Shown here piece by piece: positions 9,901 to 17,704 of a stretch of 25,793 nucleotides of DNA. The stretch comes from DATEPR01 sp036279295 (GTDB lineage: Bacteria; Actinomycetota; Actinomycetes; Mycobacteriales; Pseudonocardiaceae). A program made the translations under genes and the position numbers. Numbering within the stretch: the stretch's first letter is position 1; each line of letters begins with the position of its first letter. The notes below the pieces were generated by a model. It was given only the letters and a program-made list of their open reading frames with translations. It ran no database searches and was not told the DNA's origin. Location of the stretch: assembly GCA_036279295.1 (NCBI GenBank), contig DASUJK010000088.1, positions 1 through 25,793 of the forward strand, written 5' to 3'.

Positions 9901-11587
9901 CGCGACGGACGCCGACCAGGACGGTATCCCGGATCTGTGGACGACATCGTCGTCAGGCGTGGTCACCTTCCATCACGGTTCGAGGGACGCGAGCGGCAAC
10001 TTCACCCTGGGCACCGCGACGACGGGCGGCAACCTCCTGCCCGACCCGACACACCTGACCTCGTTCGGCGCCATCACCTGGACCAATCCGGGCACCAACG
10101 AGACCCAAGTCGACATCTACACGGCGGACACCAGCGGAAATCTCTGGGACAGCACCGAGACGGCGGCGGGGCAACTCGGCCCACGTGAACTGGCCGCGAT
10201 GGGCTGGACCCACTATCGCAGCGTCGGCATCGCCGACATGAATCACGACGGCTATCCCGACATTGTCGTTCTCGACACCACAGCCGGCAGCGAAGACGTG
10301 TTCCCAGGGTCCTCCACCGGGTTGGCGCCTACCCCGACTGTGCTCACCAGTGGCCTGAGTAGCACCTTCACTCCCTACGGGCTGGCCGACTGGAACCACG
10401 ACACCCACATCGACTCGGTCTTCACCGACAGCACGGGCGTCCAGTGGATGTACCCAGGCGACCTGACCGGTGGCGTGACCACTCGCGTCCAGATCGGCAC
10501 TGGTTGGACCAGCGCGTTCGTCCCGTTCGGTATCGCCGACGTCAACGGCGACGGCTTCTTCGACATCCTCACCTGCGTCGGCGGCGGCGTCCGCGTCTAC
10601 CTGGGTGACCTCGGCGGTGGTCAGAACACCGACACCCCTGAGACGGTCGTGGACAACAGTTGCGCGACTCAGGCATCCATCGGGGTGACCGACTACGACG
10701 GTGACGGGCACGTCGACCTCATCGTCCGCGACACGACCACCAACGATGTCGTGGTCAACCCAGGGCCCAGCGGGTTCGGCGGCTACCACCGTCTGGGCAC
10801 GACCATCGCCACCGGCACTCCCGCCCTGACCCCGTTCGGTGCCATCACCTGGACCGATCCGGTCACCGCAACCCCCCGCACTGATATCTACGCGGCCGAC
10901 GCCAGCGGCGCGTTGTGGGACTACACGCAGACCCCCGGCAGTCCCCTGTCCACCACACCCACCAAACTGGCCAGCGGCTGGACCCATTACCGCACCGCGG
11001 GGGTGGCGGACATGAACCACGACGGCTACCCCGACCTGGTCGTACTGGACACCACCACCGCCCAGCGCCTCGTGTTCACCCAAACCGCGGCAGGTCTGTC
11101 CACGATGCCGGTCATCACCGGCACTGGCTGGACCAGCGACTTCTACGTGTACGGGCAGGTCGACTACCTGCACTCCGGCCACTTCGGCACACTGGTCGTG
11201 CAGGCCAGCGCCCATACCTTGTGGTTCTACCCGGGTGACCTCAGCGGCGGCAGCGCCGCCCGGGTGGCCGAAGGCACCGGCTGGTTCACCTGGACGCCGT
11301 TCGGAGTCGCCGACTTCACCGGTGACGGCAATCCCGACGCCCTCACGTGCCGGCCCGACGTCAACACGCTCTACGAATTCCCCTACCCCGGTACGGCCAC
11401 CAACACCTTCTACACGGCCATGACCACCTGCACCGGCGAAACCCCCTTCGGTGTCACCGACTACGACGGCGACGGCCACCCCGATGCCATCGTCCGCGAT
11501 ACCGCCACCGGCGACCTGCTCGTCGAGCACGGCAACAACAGCGTCTGGTTCAAACCCAACCCCAGCCCGGTCGCCAACGGCTGGTGA
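6941..11587 (+). CDS. Secreted FG-GAP/VCBS-repeat protein
   Basis: The chosen start is GTG 6941, six bases-or-less downstream of GGGGGGAG (6929-6936), giving 1548 residues. Reading further upstream would add a segment unlike a signal peptide. The N-terminus is basic, then hydrophobic (LGTLVAIIGLCVGVV), with an AIA-SP cleavage motif near residue 42. The first ~500 residues resemble the N-terminal region of actinobacterial LamG/DNRLRE/FG-GAP proteins found beside RHS genes (YANVLPSVDLVATVD, then FPVYVDPAITFHPD). Ig/FnIII-like stretches follow at about 510-720. From residue ~725 calcium-binding FG-GAP loops appear: DFNGDGVPD, DADQDGIPD, DMNHDGYPD twice, DVNGDGFFD, DYDGDGHVD, DFTGDGNPD, DYDGDGHPD. 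These build beta-propellers used for surface binding. No enzyme motif is visible. Its divergence from the RHS gene suggests that the two proteins act together outside the cell. Confidence 0.9.
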   Translation: MKQRRAASFRAEVRQRGRALGTLVAIIGLCVGVVSSPTAIASPTPNTVTPKASTVTAAAASSKARTSGQAVVATALTTTTSQTTANPDGSFTLTSSVAPVRLLRDDAWVTLDPTLHVNADGSVSPNATTADVTLSGGGSGAFVVMRGAAHQVSFTMPFNLPVPTLSGSSATYANVLPSVDLVATVDPQGSVSDVLVVHTAAAAANPALQSLRIATQTDGLTITADTAGDLTFANQAGQAVYSAPAPDMWDSAAVPAGITTMTSPTGQTVDTDTGLPVSSSAQTPAEQAHQATVGVSVAAGAITLTPDAALLSSPDTSFPVYVDPAITFHPDSFGGTADWTEVQSGFPNEPGWHRSEMEQVGDCDWPGCDGVGVARSVFQFAVGPLRGADILSSQLNVTEEFAPACTGTGNVTMNAFVTSGAINASTDWNNQPGLITPVAGSSSAMLGHDAGCPAAGVGFNVLTAVKADIGRTGSVIDFELRAADEDNKFGWKQLNHTATWSTTYDVKPVTPFNPKPSPAIACTSDPSKAIIGKTDLVLSIDTGKASDGVSKPLNVEFQVTNLTTSAVVKDVTIQTTAGSFATFAIAQSFFVTGNYSWRAQASDGFLLSDWSSACAFHVDLTQPGTPTITPNSPVACTADACEVPVRSAISVTFSPAAGSTPTQYRYQLNSGLPVTVNATAGSAATTITVKQVGPNVVTVQGLSSAGTPSAQPAQFTVTADPPAVPDPDGDFNGDGVPDQITVGGPSAPSNEPSGLWLATGDPSTRGQLRTPTDIGILGNGQSTTGAASDWDNAIVTHGQFTGDGLQDVLTVFPAKAGEQDAVIYTEVGDGSAMDLQSGNGTSFGLQALSGCFRFTFNTCMGGAATITQIAAVGPTPQDGCGDACAGRAPDVFAVVNDGGTIQLWQYVSMSGVGVYGLPIPLGGYTDWSTKQISGTTVDGAGALMVRDTGTGEVDLYTNPDSDPNADWFTTATKTVLLASSPAAAAITATDADQDGIPDLWTTSSSGVVTFHHGSRDASGNFTLGTATTGGNLLPDPTHLTSFGAITWTNPGTNETQVDIYTADTSGNLWDSTETAAGQLGPRELAAMGWTHYRSVGIADMNHDGYPDIVVLDTTAGSEDVFPGSSTGLAPTPTVLTSGLSSTFTPYGLADWNHDTHIDSVFTDSTGVQWMYPGDLTGGVTTRVQIGTGWTSAFVPFGIADVNGDGFFDILTCVGGGVRVYLGDLGGGQNTDTPETVVDNSCATQASIGVTDYDGDGHVDLIVRDTTTNDVVVNPGPSGFGGYHRLGTTIATGTPALTPFGAITWTDPVTATPRTDIYAADASGALWDYTQTPGSPLSTTPTKLASGWTHYRTAGVADMNHDGYPDLVVLDTTTAQRLVFTQTAAGLSTMPVITGTGWTSDFYVYGQVDYLHSGHFGTLVVQASAHTLWFYPGDLSGGSAARVAEGTGWFTWTPFGVADFTGDGNPDALTCRPDVNTLYEFPYPGTATNTFYTAMTTCTGETPFGVTDYDGDGHPDAIVRDTATGDLLVEHGNNSVWFKPNPSPVANGW
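10054..11584 (+). repeat. Two tandem ~255-residue propeller units within the FG-GAP gene
   Basis: The unit beginning LTSFGAITWTNP (about 10054) is repeated about 770 bp later, beginning LTPFGAITWTDP (about 10825). Matching landmarks occur in the same order: GWTHYR, ADMNHDGYPD, a WMYPGDLTGG/WFYPGDLSGG pair, GIADVNGDGFFDILTC/GVADFTGDGNPDALTC and VTDYDGDGH. Several stretches are near-identical at DNA level, indicating an internal duplication. The second unit has lost the calcium loop corresponding to DWNHDTHID: it reads DYLHSGHFG. Confidence 0.85.
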
Positions 11588-11676
11588 CCGCACGCCAGAG
11601 GTGGTCGAAATGCACCCGATCGGGTCGCGTAGCATCCGTTCCCGGCCCGAACTCCGGCCACGAGGATTGGGAGCGA

Positions 11677-13809
11677 ATGACTGGGGACCTGCGGCTGACG
11701 ACACCCGGCCCGGTGTACCCTTCGGCACCCTCAGCCCACAAGACCAGATCAAGCGGTTTTCGGCCTGATGTCCAAGCACTTCGGGCGTTGGCTGTGGCCT
11801 TGGTTGTCCTCAACCACGTGTGGCCCAACCGGCTGACCGGCGGCTATGTCGGGGTCGACGTCTTCTTCGTGATCTCCGGCTTCCTGATCAGCTCACATCT
11901 GGTCAGGGAAATCGGCGAAACGGGGCGAATCCGGCTGACCAGGTTCTACGCGCGCCGCGCTCGTCGGCTGTTGCCCGCTGCGTTCGTCGTGCTCGTATTC
12001 GCGGTAGTGGCGGCATATTTTCTCATCCCGTATCCGCGCTGGGCGTCCAACGCCCAGGAGGTTGTGGCCAGCGCGACGTACTGGGAGAACTGGCTGCTCG
12101 CGGCGCACTCCGTGGACTATTCGCATTTCACCCAAGCGGCGAGCCTGACCCAGCACTACTGGTCGCTGTCGGTGGAGGAGCAGTTCTACCTGTTCTGGCC
12201 ACTGCTGTTGCTGCTGTTGTTCAGGGTCCGGTCGCGGCACGCCCGCATCGCCGGGATGGCCGTGGTCGCGGTGGCGTCGCTGGCGTTCAGCGTCTATTTC
12301 ACGCACGTGTCGAAGAGTCAGGCGTACTTCGTGACGCCGGTGCGGGTGTGGGAGTTCGCGGTCGGCGCGATGGTCGCGCTGGGTGTGGCGAGATGGTCGG
12401 CTATGGCGCGGGGAACCGCCAATCTGCTCTCGTTGTCCGGATTTGTGGCGATCCTGGCGGCCGCGGTGGTTTTCAACGACCAGACAGCATTTCCCGGCGC
12501 CACCGCCTTGCTACCGGCGTTGGGGACCGCCGCTGTCATCGCTGCCGGCACAGACCAGCGTCGGCAGTGGCACACGCCGTTGTCGTCCTGGCGGCCGGTG
12601 CAGTTCGTGGGCAACATCAGCTACTCGCTGTACTTGTGGCATTGGCCATTGATCGTGCTGGCACCGTTCGCGTTCCCCAGCCTGTTGGTCGTGGGCCGGT
12701 TGACGCTGCCGTTGCGGCTGGGCGTGATCGCCGCGTCCGTGGTGTTGGCGTACCTGTCGAAACGGTTGATCGAGGACCCGGTCCGCACCCTGCCGCCTCT
12801 GACTCGCAGTGTGCGGCTCACCTTCTCCGGCATGATCGCCGGGATGGTCGCGGTCGCCCTTGTCGCAGCCGGATTGGTGTGGACCTATCAGCGGCACGTG
12901 GCGGAGACCGAGCGGGAGTTCGCGGCCGAGATCGGTGGACCATGCCATGGCGCGTTGGCGCTGACGCAGGGCAGTGGGTGCGTGGATCCATTCGGCCCGG
13001 CGACAAATGTGATCATGGGACCAGCCAACGCCTATTACGGCGCAAAGCAACCCTGTCCTGACCGTCAAGCCCTGTTCTACGACTCGCGCGGCGACTACAC
13101 GACCCGCTGCGACTACAGCGAGGGCGCGGCGCATCCGACAGCCGTGTGGCTGGTCGGCGACTCGCATGCGCAACAGTGGCAGGCGCCGTTGGCTGACCTG
13201 GCGCGCAAGAACCATTGGCAGTTCAATTTCGCCTATCTCGGTGCATGCCCGTTCGCGAAAGTCGCGCAGACCGCCTATGAGCAAGCGGCCATGCCCCACG
13301 GCAACAACCGGTGCCAGGTCTGGGACGCGTTCGAGTCGTCCGTGATCGCCCGTTCGCATCCGAACTATGTGTTCACCTCGTTCTACGCCAGGGGTGAACC
13401 GGTCGACGACCACTCCGGCCGCTCGCAGGCCGAGCAGTACCGGGCGGGTGCGGACGCGGAGTGGTCGGCGTGGACCGGCGCCGGAGCGCGGGTGTACGTG
13501 CTGGGCGATCCGCCGCTCAACGGGGACGTGCGGTCGACGGACTGCGTGGCGCTCAACCCGGGCGATCCACGCGCGTGTGCGGTGGATCGGAAGGTGGCCC
13601 AGCCACCGGATCCCTTGTCATTGGCAGCGAAGCAGAGCACGGATCCAGACGTGCACCTCGTTGATCTGACCGACTACTTCTGCGACCGTCAAAAGTGCTA
13701 CGGCGTGGTGGGGAAGGTTGCGGTGTACTTCGATCCGAACCACCTGAACAAGGAGTACAGCCTGAGTCTGGAGCCGATGATCGCGGCTGCCGTGGGCGTG
13801 CGTGATTGA
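11677..13809 (+). CDS. Membrane acyltransferase 3 (OafA/YrhL type) with C-terminal SGNH domain
   Basis: This 710-residue protein would move an acyl group (typically acetyl) across the membrane onto a cell-surface glycan or peptidoglycan-type acceptor. ATG 11677 is chosen because GGGAG (11669-11673) lies just upstream and the family motif starts soon after. The acyltransferase-3 part opens with RPDVQALRALAV and the catalytic-type H47, then GGYVGVDVFFVISGFLIS and YWSLSVEEQFYLFWP, with about ten hydrophobic segments to residue ~420. The extracytoplasmic SGNH hydrolase-like domain has GDSHA (S496) and a D686-x-x-H689 motif (FDPNHLN), so both catalytic blocks look intact. Length matches the fused family. 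It lies 89 bp after the FG-GAP gene on the same strand. Co-transcription is possible but not shown, and the acceptor cannot be told from sequence. Confidence 0.93.
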   Translation: MTGDLRLTTPGPVYPSAPSAHKTRSSGFRPDVQALRALAVALVVLNHVWPNRLTGGYVGVDVFFVISGFLISSHLVREIGETGRIRLTRFYARRARRLLPAAFVVLVFAVVAAYFLIPYPRWASNAQEVVASATYWENWLLAAHSVDYSHFTQAASLTQHYWSLSVEEQFYLFWPLLLLLLFRVRSRHARIAGMAVVAVASLAFSVYFTHVSKSQAYFVTPVRVWEFAVGAMVALGVARWSAMARGTANLLSLSGFVAILAAAVVFNDQTAFPGATALLPALGTAAVIAAGTDQRRQWHTPLSSWRPVQFVGNISYSLYLWHWPLIVLAPFAFPSLLVVGRLTLPLRLGVIAASVVLAYLSKRLIEDPVRTLPPLTRSVRLTFSGMIAGMVAVALVAAGLVWTYQRHVAETEREFAAEIGGPCHGALALTQGSGCVDPFGPATNVIMGPANAYYGAKQPCPDRQALFYDSRGDYTTRCDYSEGAAHPTAVWLVGDSHAQQWQAPLADLARKNHWQFNFAYLGACPFAKVAQTAYEQAAMPHGNNRCQVWDAFESSVIARSHPNYVFTSFYARGEPVDDHSGRSQAEQYRAGADAEWSAWTGAGARVYVLGDPPLNGDVRSTDCVALNPGDPRACAVDRKVAQPPDPLSLAAKQSTDPDVHLVDLTDYFCDRQKCYGVVGKVAVYFDPNHLNKEYSLSLEPMIAAAVGVRD

Positions 13810-14054
13810 ACGAAGGGTCGCTGCCCTTATGGCTCTGGCCATGTCGCTCCACGGAGGTGGGCCAGCGGGTGAGAGTCCCGTCTTGGCAAGTACGGAGCGC
13901 CCAGTAGGAGGCCCAGGCCCGTCAGAGAGGTCCGGCGAGTTGAGCGGGGTCAAGAACCTCTGTGGAGAGCAGGTGCGCGGGCCTCAGCATCAAGCGAACC
14001 TTGCAGCCTTGTCGGATCCGTAGCGGGAGAGCCGAGCCGGTCATGTCACGGCTT
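13810..14054. other. Non-coding stretch, possible structured RNA or intron relic
   Basis: I see no credible gene here. The sequence is rich in short G/C inverted segments, including CCAGCGGGTGAGAGTCCCGT (13862-13881). Its GGTGAGAGTCC core recalls a motif seen in domain I of bacterial group II introns. No reverse transcriptase and no domain V hairpin were found nearby, so this is at best a fragment. Confidence 0.3.
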
Positions 14055-14300
14055 TCAACGGCAGTCGAAGTTTGGTTCTGGCAGGCTTTTCGTGATCCTG
14101 GGACGCCACGGTTTTCTCTCGGTGAGCAGGAAGTGTTCACGGAGTAGGTTGGGTTTGGCGCGTCCGAACATCTGTCGTTTGAGCATCTTCAGGCGGTTGA
14201 CGTGCCCTTCGATGATGCCACTGGACAAGGGCAGGGACAGCGGCGGTGACCGCGTCCTGATCCCGGCGCAGACCCACCACGAACGCCCGCAATTCCGAGC
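14055..14300 (-). pseudogene. ISL3-family transposase, C-terminal remnant with frameshift
   Basis: Read on the minus strand, one frame gives ELRAFVVGLRRDQDAVTAA. A shifted frame then gives LSLPLSSGIIEGHVNRLKML and KRQMFGRAKPNLLREHFLL. Together these match the C-terminal end of ISL3-type DDE transposases, where SG-IEGHVNR-KMLKRQMFGRA is strongly conserved and carries the last catalytic glutamate (E of IEGHVN). The frame break lies near 14240, and a stop closes the tail at 14055. Everything upstream of ELRAF, including the zinc-binding and first DDE blocks, is missing. It is a dead fragment. Confidence 0.8.
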
Positions 14301-14962
14301 GGTTTCACGCTATCTTTGTGGCTTCAGTTATGCCAGCATGGCCGGGCCGGTCGTTCAGAAGCTCGCAAATCTGGCAATACTGCCAGGTCGGCGGGCTTCT
14401 TTCGTTCAGCGGATGGATCTTGTGAAGGTCAACAAGTTCGCCCGAAATGTGCCGTTCGGGGACCATCCAGGAGCCAATCAGGAGTGAATCATGAACGGCT
14501 TTGACTCCAGGACCATCTGGGGTCGCCGAACCGACCGCTCCAGGACGTGATGCGCACAACTGTCGCGAACGGACCTCAACCGTCCTAATGGGCCGCTCGG
14601 GTGGGCCCGCTTGGCGCCGGTTGAGGCCGGTCGGGGACGGCTCGCGGCGGTGACGATCGGGTGTGGCATGGTCTGGCCCTCTTGCTGCTTGTTCGGACTG
14701 TCGTGCAGTAGGCGGGCAGTGGCCTTGGGTGTCTGGCCAAGCCGCATCACAGCCCATTGGGGACTGGCGATGTCGGGTGGTGGAACGACTGTCGCTGACT
14801 CTGGGCCAGCACGGTAGTCCAGTTTTTCATCTACGGTCGGCACGTTCTCGTCGGTATTATTCTATTTTTCTAGTGCTGACGGCGCTTTTTCTCGGCCGCA
14901 GCCGTTGGTATGACGACCATGGCAACGATGCTGCGCGGCCGGCAAGTTTCTCTCCATGTAGC
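14301..14962. other. Decayed intergenic DNA, no gene recognised
   Basis: Open frames exist on both strands, but none has a matching ribosome binding site, a known motif or typical composition. One minus-strand stretch (about 14305-14480) reads smoothly, with ELVDLHKIHPLNERSPP, and may be part of an older gene that I cannot identify. Bases 14850-14875 are unusually T-rich for this DNA. The segment lies between an ISL3 relic and an ISAs1 fragment and is probably insertion-sequence debris. Confidence 0.5.
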
Positions 14963-15117
14963 CCAGGGGAATTTCAAAGTCGGTTTGTGCTGGTAGCGGC
15001 CGCGATGGGGAAGATCCAGCGACGGTCAGCGGCGATCCACTGCACCGTGCGAGTGATCTCGGTGATCCCGGCCAGGCGTAACAGACCCAACGCGAGATTG
15101 CGTACGGTGGCCATGAC
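14963..15117 (-). mobile_element. Partial ISAs1-type element end, inverted relative to the intact copy
   Basis: This segment is the reverse complement of the right end of the adjacent insertion sequence (about 16371-16524). It begins with the same 18-base terminal repeat, CCAGGGGAATTTCAAAGT, then covers the last ~45 codons of the transposase. It differs by one 3-base deletion and two substitutions, so it derives from a sister copy rather than a recent duplication. It stops where the left terminal repeat of the intact element begins. Confidence 0.9.
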
Positions 15118-15197
15118 CCAGGGGAATTTCAAAGTTTGTGATCTTCGTGTGAAGCCCGCTGATGGCCTCGGTCCATGACCTGGCGCGGACGTCGAGA

Positions 15198-15260
15198 GTG
15201 GCCTCTCACCTGCGATGATGTCGGTTCCTACACCATGATCGTCGCAGAAGAAGAGGCCAC
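15198..15260 (+). promoter_or_regulatory. Inverted repeat that can mask the transposase ribosome binding site
   Basis: GTGGCCTCT (15198-15206) pairs perfectly with AGAGGCCAC (15252-15260). The right arm contains the AGAGG that serves as ribosome binding site for the transposase start at 15263 or 15269. In a transcript entering from outside the element both arms would be present and the site would be paired. IS10 and IS50 use comparable hairpins to block translation of read-through transcripts. Function here is inferred. Confidence 0.6.
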
Positions 15261-15262
15261 CG

Positions 15263-16513
15263 TTGTCAGTGTCGCACGCCCCGCAGCCCCGCTGTGCGGC
15301 CACCAGTGAGCGTGATGCGGGCGCGGCCGGATTCCGCAGCCTGGTGGACATGCTCAGCGGGGTGGCTGACCCGCGCAAGCCCCGGGGAGTCCGCCACCGG
15401 ATCGGTGCGGTGCTGGCGGTGATGGTGCTCGCGGCGCTGGCCGGTGGCCGCAATTTCCGGGAACTGGCCGACCGGGCGGCGGAGTTGCCACCAGACCTGC
15501 TGTCGCTGGCCGGATGTCGTGTTCATCCGGCCACCGGTGTGCACGTCACCCCCAGCAAGGCCACCATGCGCCGGATCGCGCACGGTATCGACGCGGACGC
15601 CGCCGACGAGCGGGTCTGTGAGTGGCTGCGCGCCGAAGCGATCGCAGACCACGCCCCGGGCGATGGCGCCCCGGGTGATGGCGTTGCCGGCGCGGGACTG
15701 GTCGCGGTGGCGATGGACGGCAAGACACTGCGCAACACCATCGAGCCCGGTGGTGTCGAGGGTAGTGAGATCAAGCTGTTCTCGGCGTTGACGCACGCCG
15801 ACGCGGTCGTGATCGCGCAGGTCCGAGTTCCGGCCGACACCAACGAGATCACCCAGGTGGCCGCGTTGCTCGACGGTGTGGATCTGACCGGGGTGGTGGT
15901 GAGCGGGGACGCCGCGCACGCCCAACACGCCACCGCTGCCTACCTGGCGGGGCAGCGTGGTGGTCACTACGCGCTGTCGGTGAAGGGGAATCAACCCAGC
16001 CTGCGTGCTCAGCTGGCCGCCGCGGTGCCACCAGCCGTGCCCGGTACCGAGCATCATGTCAGCGTAGACCGTTCGCACGGCAGGATCGTGCGTCGGGCGA
16101 TCTGGGTCGCGCCTGCTCGTGGTGTCGGGTTTCCTGGTGCGGCACAAGCGTTCCTGATCCGCCGGGATACCTTTGACCATGCGGGTCACTGGCTGTCCAA
16201 GGAGATCGTGCATGGTGTGACCAGCCTGACCGCCGCGCACGCGACGCCCGCGCAGCTTGCCTGGTTGATTCGTGCGCATTGGACGGTGGAGAACAAGAGT
16301 CATTGGGTGCGCGATGTTGTCTACCGTGAGGATCACCAACATGCCTATGCTGGCACCGACGCCCAGGTCATGGCCACCGTACGCAATCTCGCGTTGGGTC
16401 TGTTACGCCTGGCCGGGATCACCGAGATCACTCGCACGGTGCAGTGGGTCGCCGCTGACCGTCGCCGGATCTTCCCCATCATCGCGGCCGCTACCAGCAC
16501 AAACCGACTTTGA
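15263..16513 (+). CDS. ISAs1-family transposase
   Basis: This 416-residue DDE transposase looks complete. TTG 15263 is taken as start after GAAGAAGAGG; GTG 15269, two codons later, is equally possible. The N-terminal ISAs1-associated region includes LVDMLSGVADPRKPRGVRH, and the hydrophobic LAVMVLAALAGGRNFRE follows. The catalytic blocks are VAMDGKTLR (D152), VVVSGDAAHAQ (D216) and HWTVENKSHWVRDVVYREDH (E343). The ending ATVRNLALGLLRLAG is typical of the family. The stop codon lies inside the right terminal repeat. No frameshift is seen, so the gene is probably functional. Confidence 0.95.
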   Translation: MSVSHAPQPRCAATSERDAGAAGFRSLVDMLSGVADPRKPRGVRHRIGAVLAVMVLAALAGGRNFRELADRAAELPPDLLSLAGCRVHPATGVHVTPSKATMRRIAHGIDADAADERVCEWLRAEAIADHAPGDGAPGDGVAGAGLVAVAMDGKTLRNTIEPGGVEGSEIKLFSALTHADAVVIAQVRVPADTNEITQVAALLDGVDLTGVVVSGDAAHAQHATAAYLAGQRGGHYALSVKGNQPSLRAQLAAAVPPAVPGTEHHVSVDRSHGRIVRRAIWVAPARGVGFPGAAQAFLIRRDTFDHAGHWLSKEIVHGVTSLTAAHATPAQLAWLIRAHWTVENKSHWVRDVVYREDHQHAYAGTDAQVMATVRNLALGLLRLAGITEITRTVQWVAADRRRIFPIIAAATSTNRL

Positions 16514-16524
16514 AATTCCCCTGG

Positions 16525-16841
16525 CATCGCTCCTGGCCCCGAAGGTTGCGACGAGCCGATTTCAATCACGGCATCGCAGGGCTGGCACCGGTTTCGGATG
16601 TCTTTCCGGTGGATGGGAACTTTCATCTCCTGGAGATTGGGGTTCAGGCAATCCAGCTTTCGCCATATCACGCGGGTCTCCCGGCGCGCCGTCCCGGACA
16701 TCTGGACCCGGCCGCTGGTTTCCTGGCATGCTCTTGTCCCCTTCACCTTTCGGCTCCAGGTAAGCCATCAGACCCAGGAACCTCCCTTCGAGTTCCTCCC
16801 GGCTGAGCCGGGGATACAACCAGGCGCCTCGTGGCGCACAA
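16525..16841. other. Unassigned sequence between two transposon segments
   Basis: No recognisable gene is present. The truncated transposase frame reads through the right part of this stretch without family similarity. A second minus-strand frame gives YPRLSREELEGRFLG followed by LMAYLEPKGEGDK, which looks protein-like but matches nothing I know. A third frame contains RCQPC. It is probably the remains of another element joined at about 16842. Confidence 0.45.
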
Positions 16842-17641
16842 GAAACGTTCGATCTTGCCTCGGCCCTGGGGTCTTCCTGGGGTGGAGTGCGTCAGCCTGA
16901 TCCCCAGCTTCGCGCACGCGCGCAGCAGCCAGGCATCCACGAACGCCGACCCGTTATCGACGTAGATTGCCTCCGGGACACCACGCGAGGCCAGGGCCGG
17001 GCGCAGCGCGGCGGCCAACCGCACGGTGTCCTCGGCATAGCCGAACCGATAGCCCACCAGCGCCCGGGAGTGGTCGTCGATAAAGGCAACAGGTAGGTCT
17101 TGCGGCCAGCGACCTGCGGTCCGTGCAGCGCATCCCCCGTCCACAACTGGTTCGGGCGCTCAGCTTCGAACCGGCCGAACACGCTGGCTGGGCCGGTCGC
17201 GGCCGGCCCAGCCAGGCCGATACGGGTGAAGTGGCGTTGCAGGGTCCGCTCGTCGGGTGACCAACCGAGCTGGGTGCGCAGGATGCGGCGGATCGCCGCC
17301 GCGGTCCGCTCGGGGTTCTCCCGCCGCAGCGCCACCGCCAACTCCATCACCTCGGCCGGAGTCCGCTGGTGGGTCTGCCGTGGGCTGGGCACCAGCGCGT
17401 CGAACCCGCCAGTGCGCCAGTCCCGGATCCACCGGTCCAGCGTCTGGCGGGAAACCCTCACCTGCCCTCCGAACGGATCGGTGTGTTCAGCGGCGGCGAT
17501 CGCCCGGATCAGCCGGCCGCGGTGCTTGGTCGAATGCTGCGGGTCCGCGGCCTCGCGGATCAACTGGTAGCGGAACAGCCCGATCGCCCGCGCCCGCTCG
17601 GTGCGTGTCTGCTGCTCGTGTTCGGCTGGACTCAACGCCAT
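16842..17641 (-). pseudogene. rve-type (IS481/Mu-like) DDE transposase, frameshifted and 3'-truncated
   Basis: ATG 17641 follows AGAGAGGG. The N-terminal half has helix-turn-helix regions (RVSRQTLDRWIRDWRTGGFD; RTQLGWSPDERTLQRHFTRI) and then ERPNQLWTGDALHGP, with the first catalytic aspartate. Near 17092 one base is missing, so GRKTYL continues in another frame as VAFIDDHSRALVGYRFG. The second aspartate block follows (EAIYVDNGSAF), then GRPQGRGKIERF with the glutamate. After F (about 16842) similarity ends, and the expected last ~100 residues are absent. The protein is not produced intact unless the frameshift is programmed, and the lost C-terminus argues against that. It is paired with the DUF6431-type gene just upstream. 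Confidence 0.85.
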
Positions 17642-17704
17642 GAACCCTCTCTTTCCTGTTCCACAAAGGACAAGCGAAAAGGATCACGAATGATCAACCT
17701 GACG

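Larger units (their letters stand above)
15118..16524 (+). mobile_element. Intact ISAs1-family insertion sequence
   Basis: The element is about 1.4 kb with one transposase gene. It is bounded by perfect 18-bp inverted repeats, CCAGGGGAATTTCAAAGT at 15118-15135 and its complement at 16507-16524. The real tips may be one base inside, starting CAGGGG. No target-site duplication is visible at either possible left boundary (14963 or 15118) against the right flank, although this family normally makes one of about 8-10 bp. The insertion has therefore probably been rearranged since it arrived. Confidence 0.88.

Noticed and set aside
9953..11779. 608-codon minus-strand open frame under the FG-GAP gene
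   Set aside because: It lies antisense to clear FG-GAP repeats, has a composition dictated by the opposite frame and shows no domain.
13850..13900. Cobalamin riboswitch suggested by GGTGAGAGTCCC
   Set aside because: The B12-box type motif (GCCACTG) and the other conserved blocks are missing, and no transport or cobalamin gene follows.
14478..14843. 121-codon minus-strand frame as a small gene
   Set aside because: It has no motif, no good ribosome binding site and no conserved neighbour, and lies in insertion-sequence debris.
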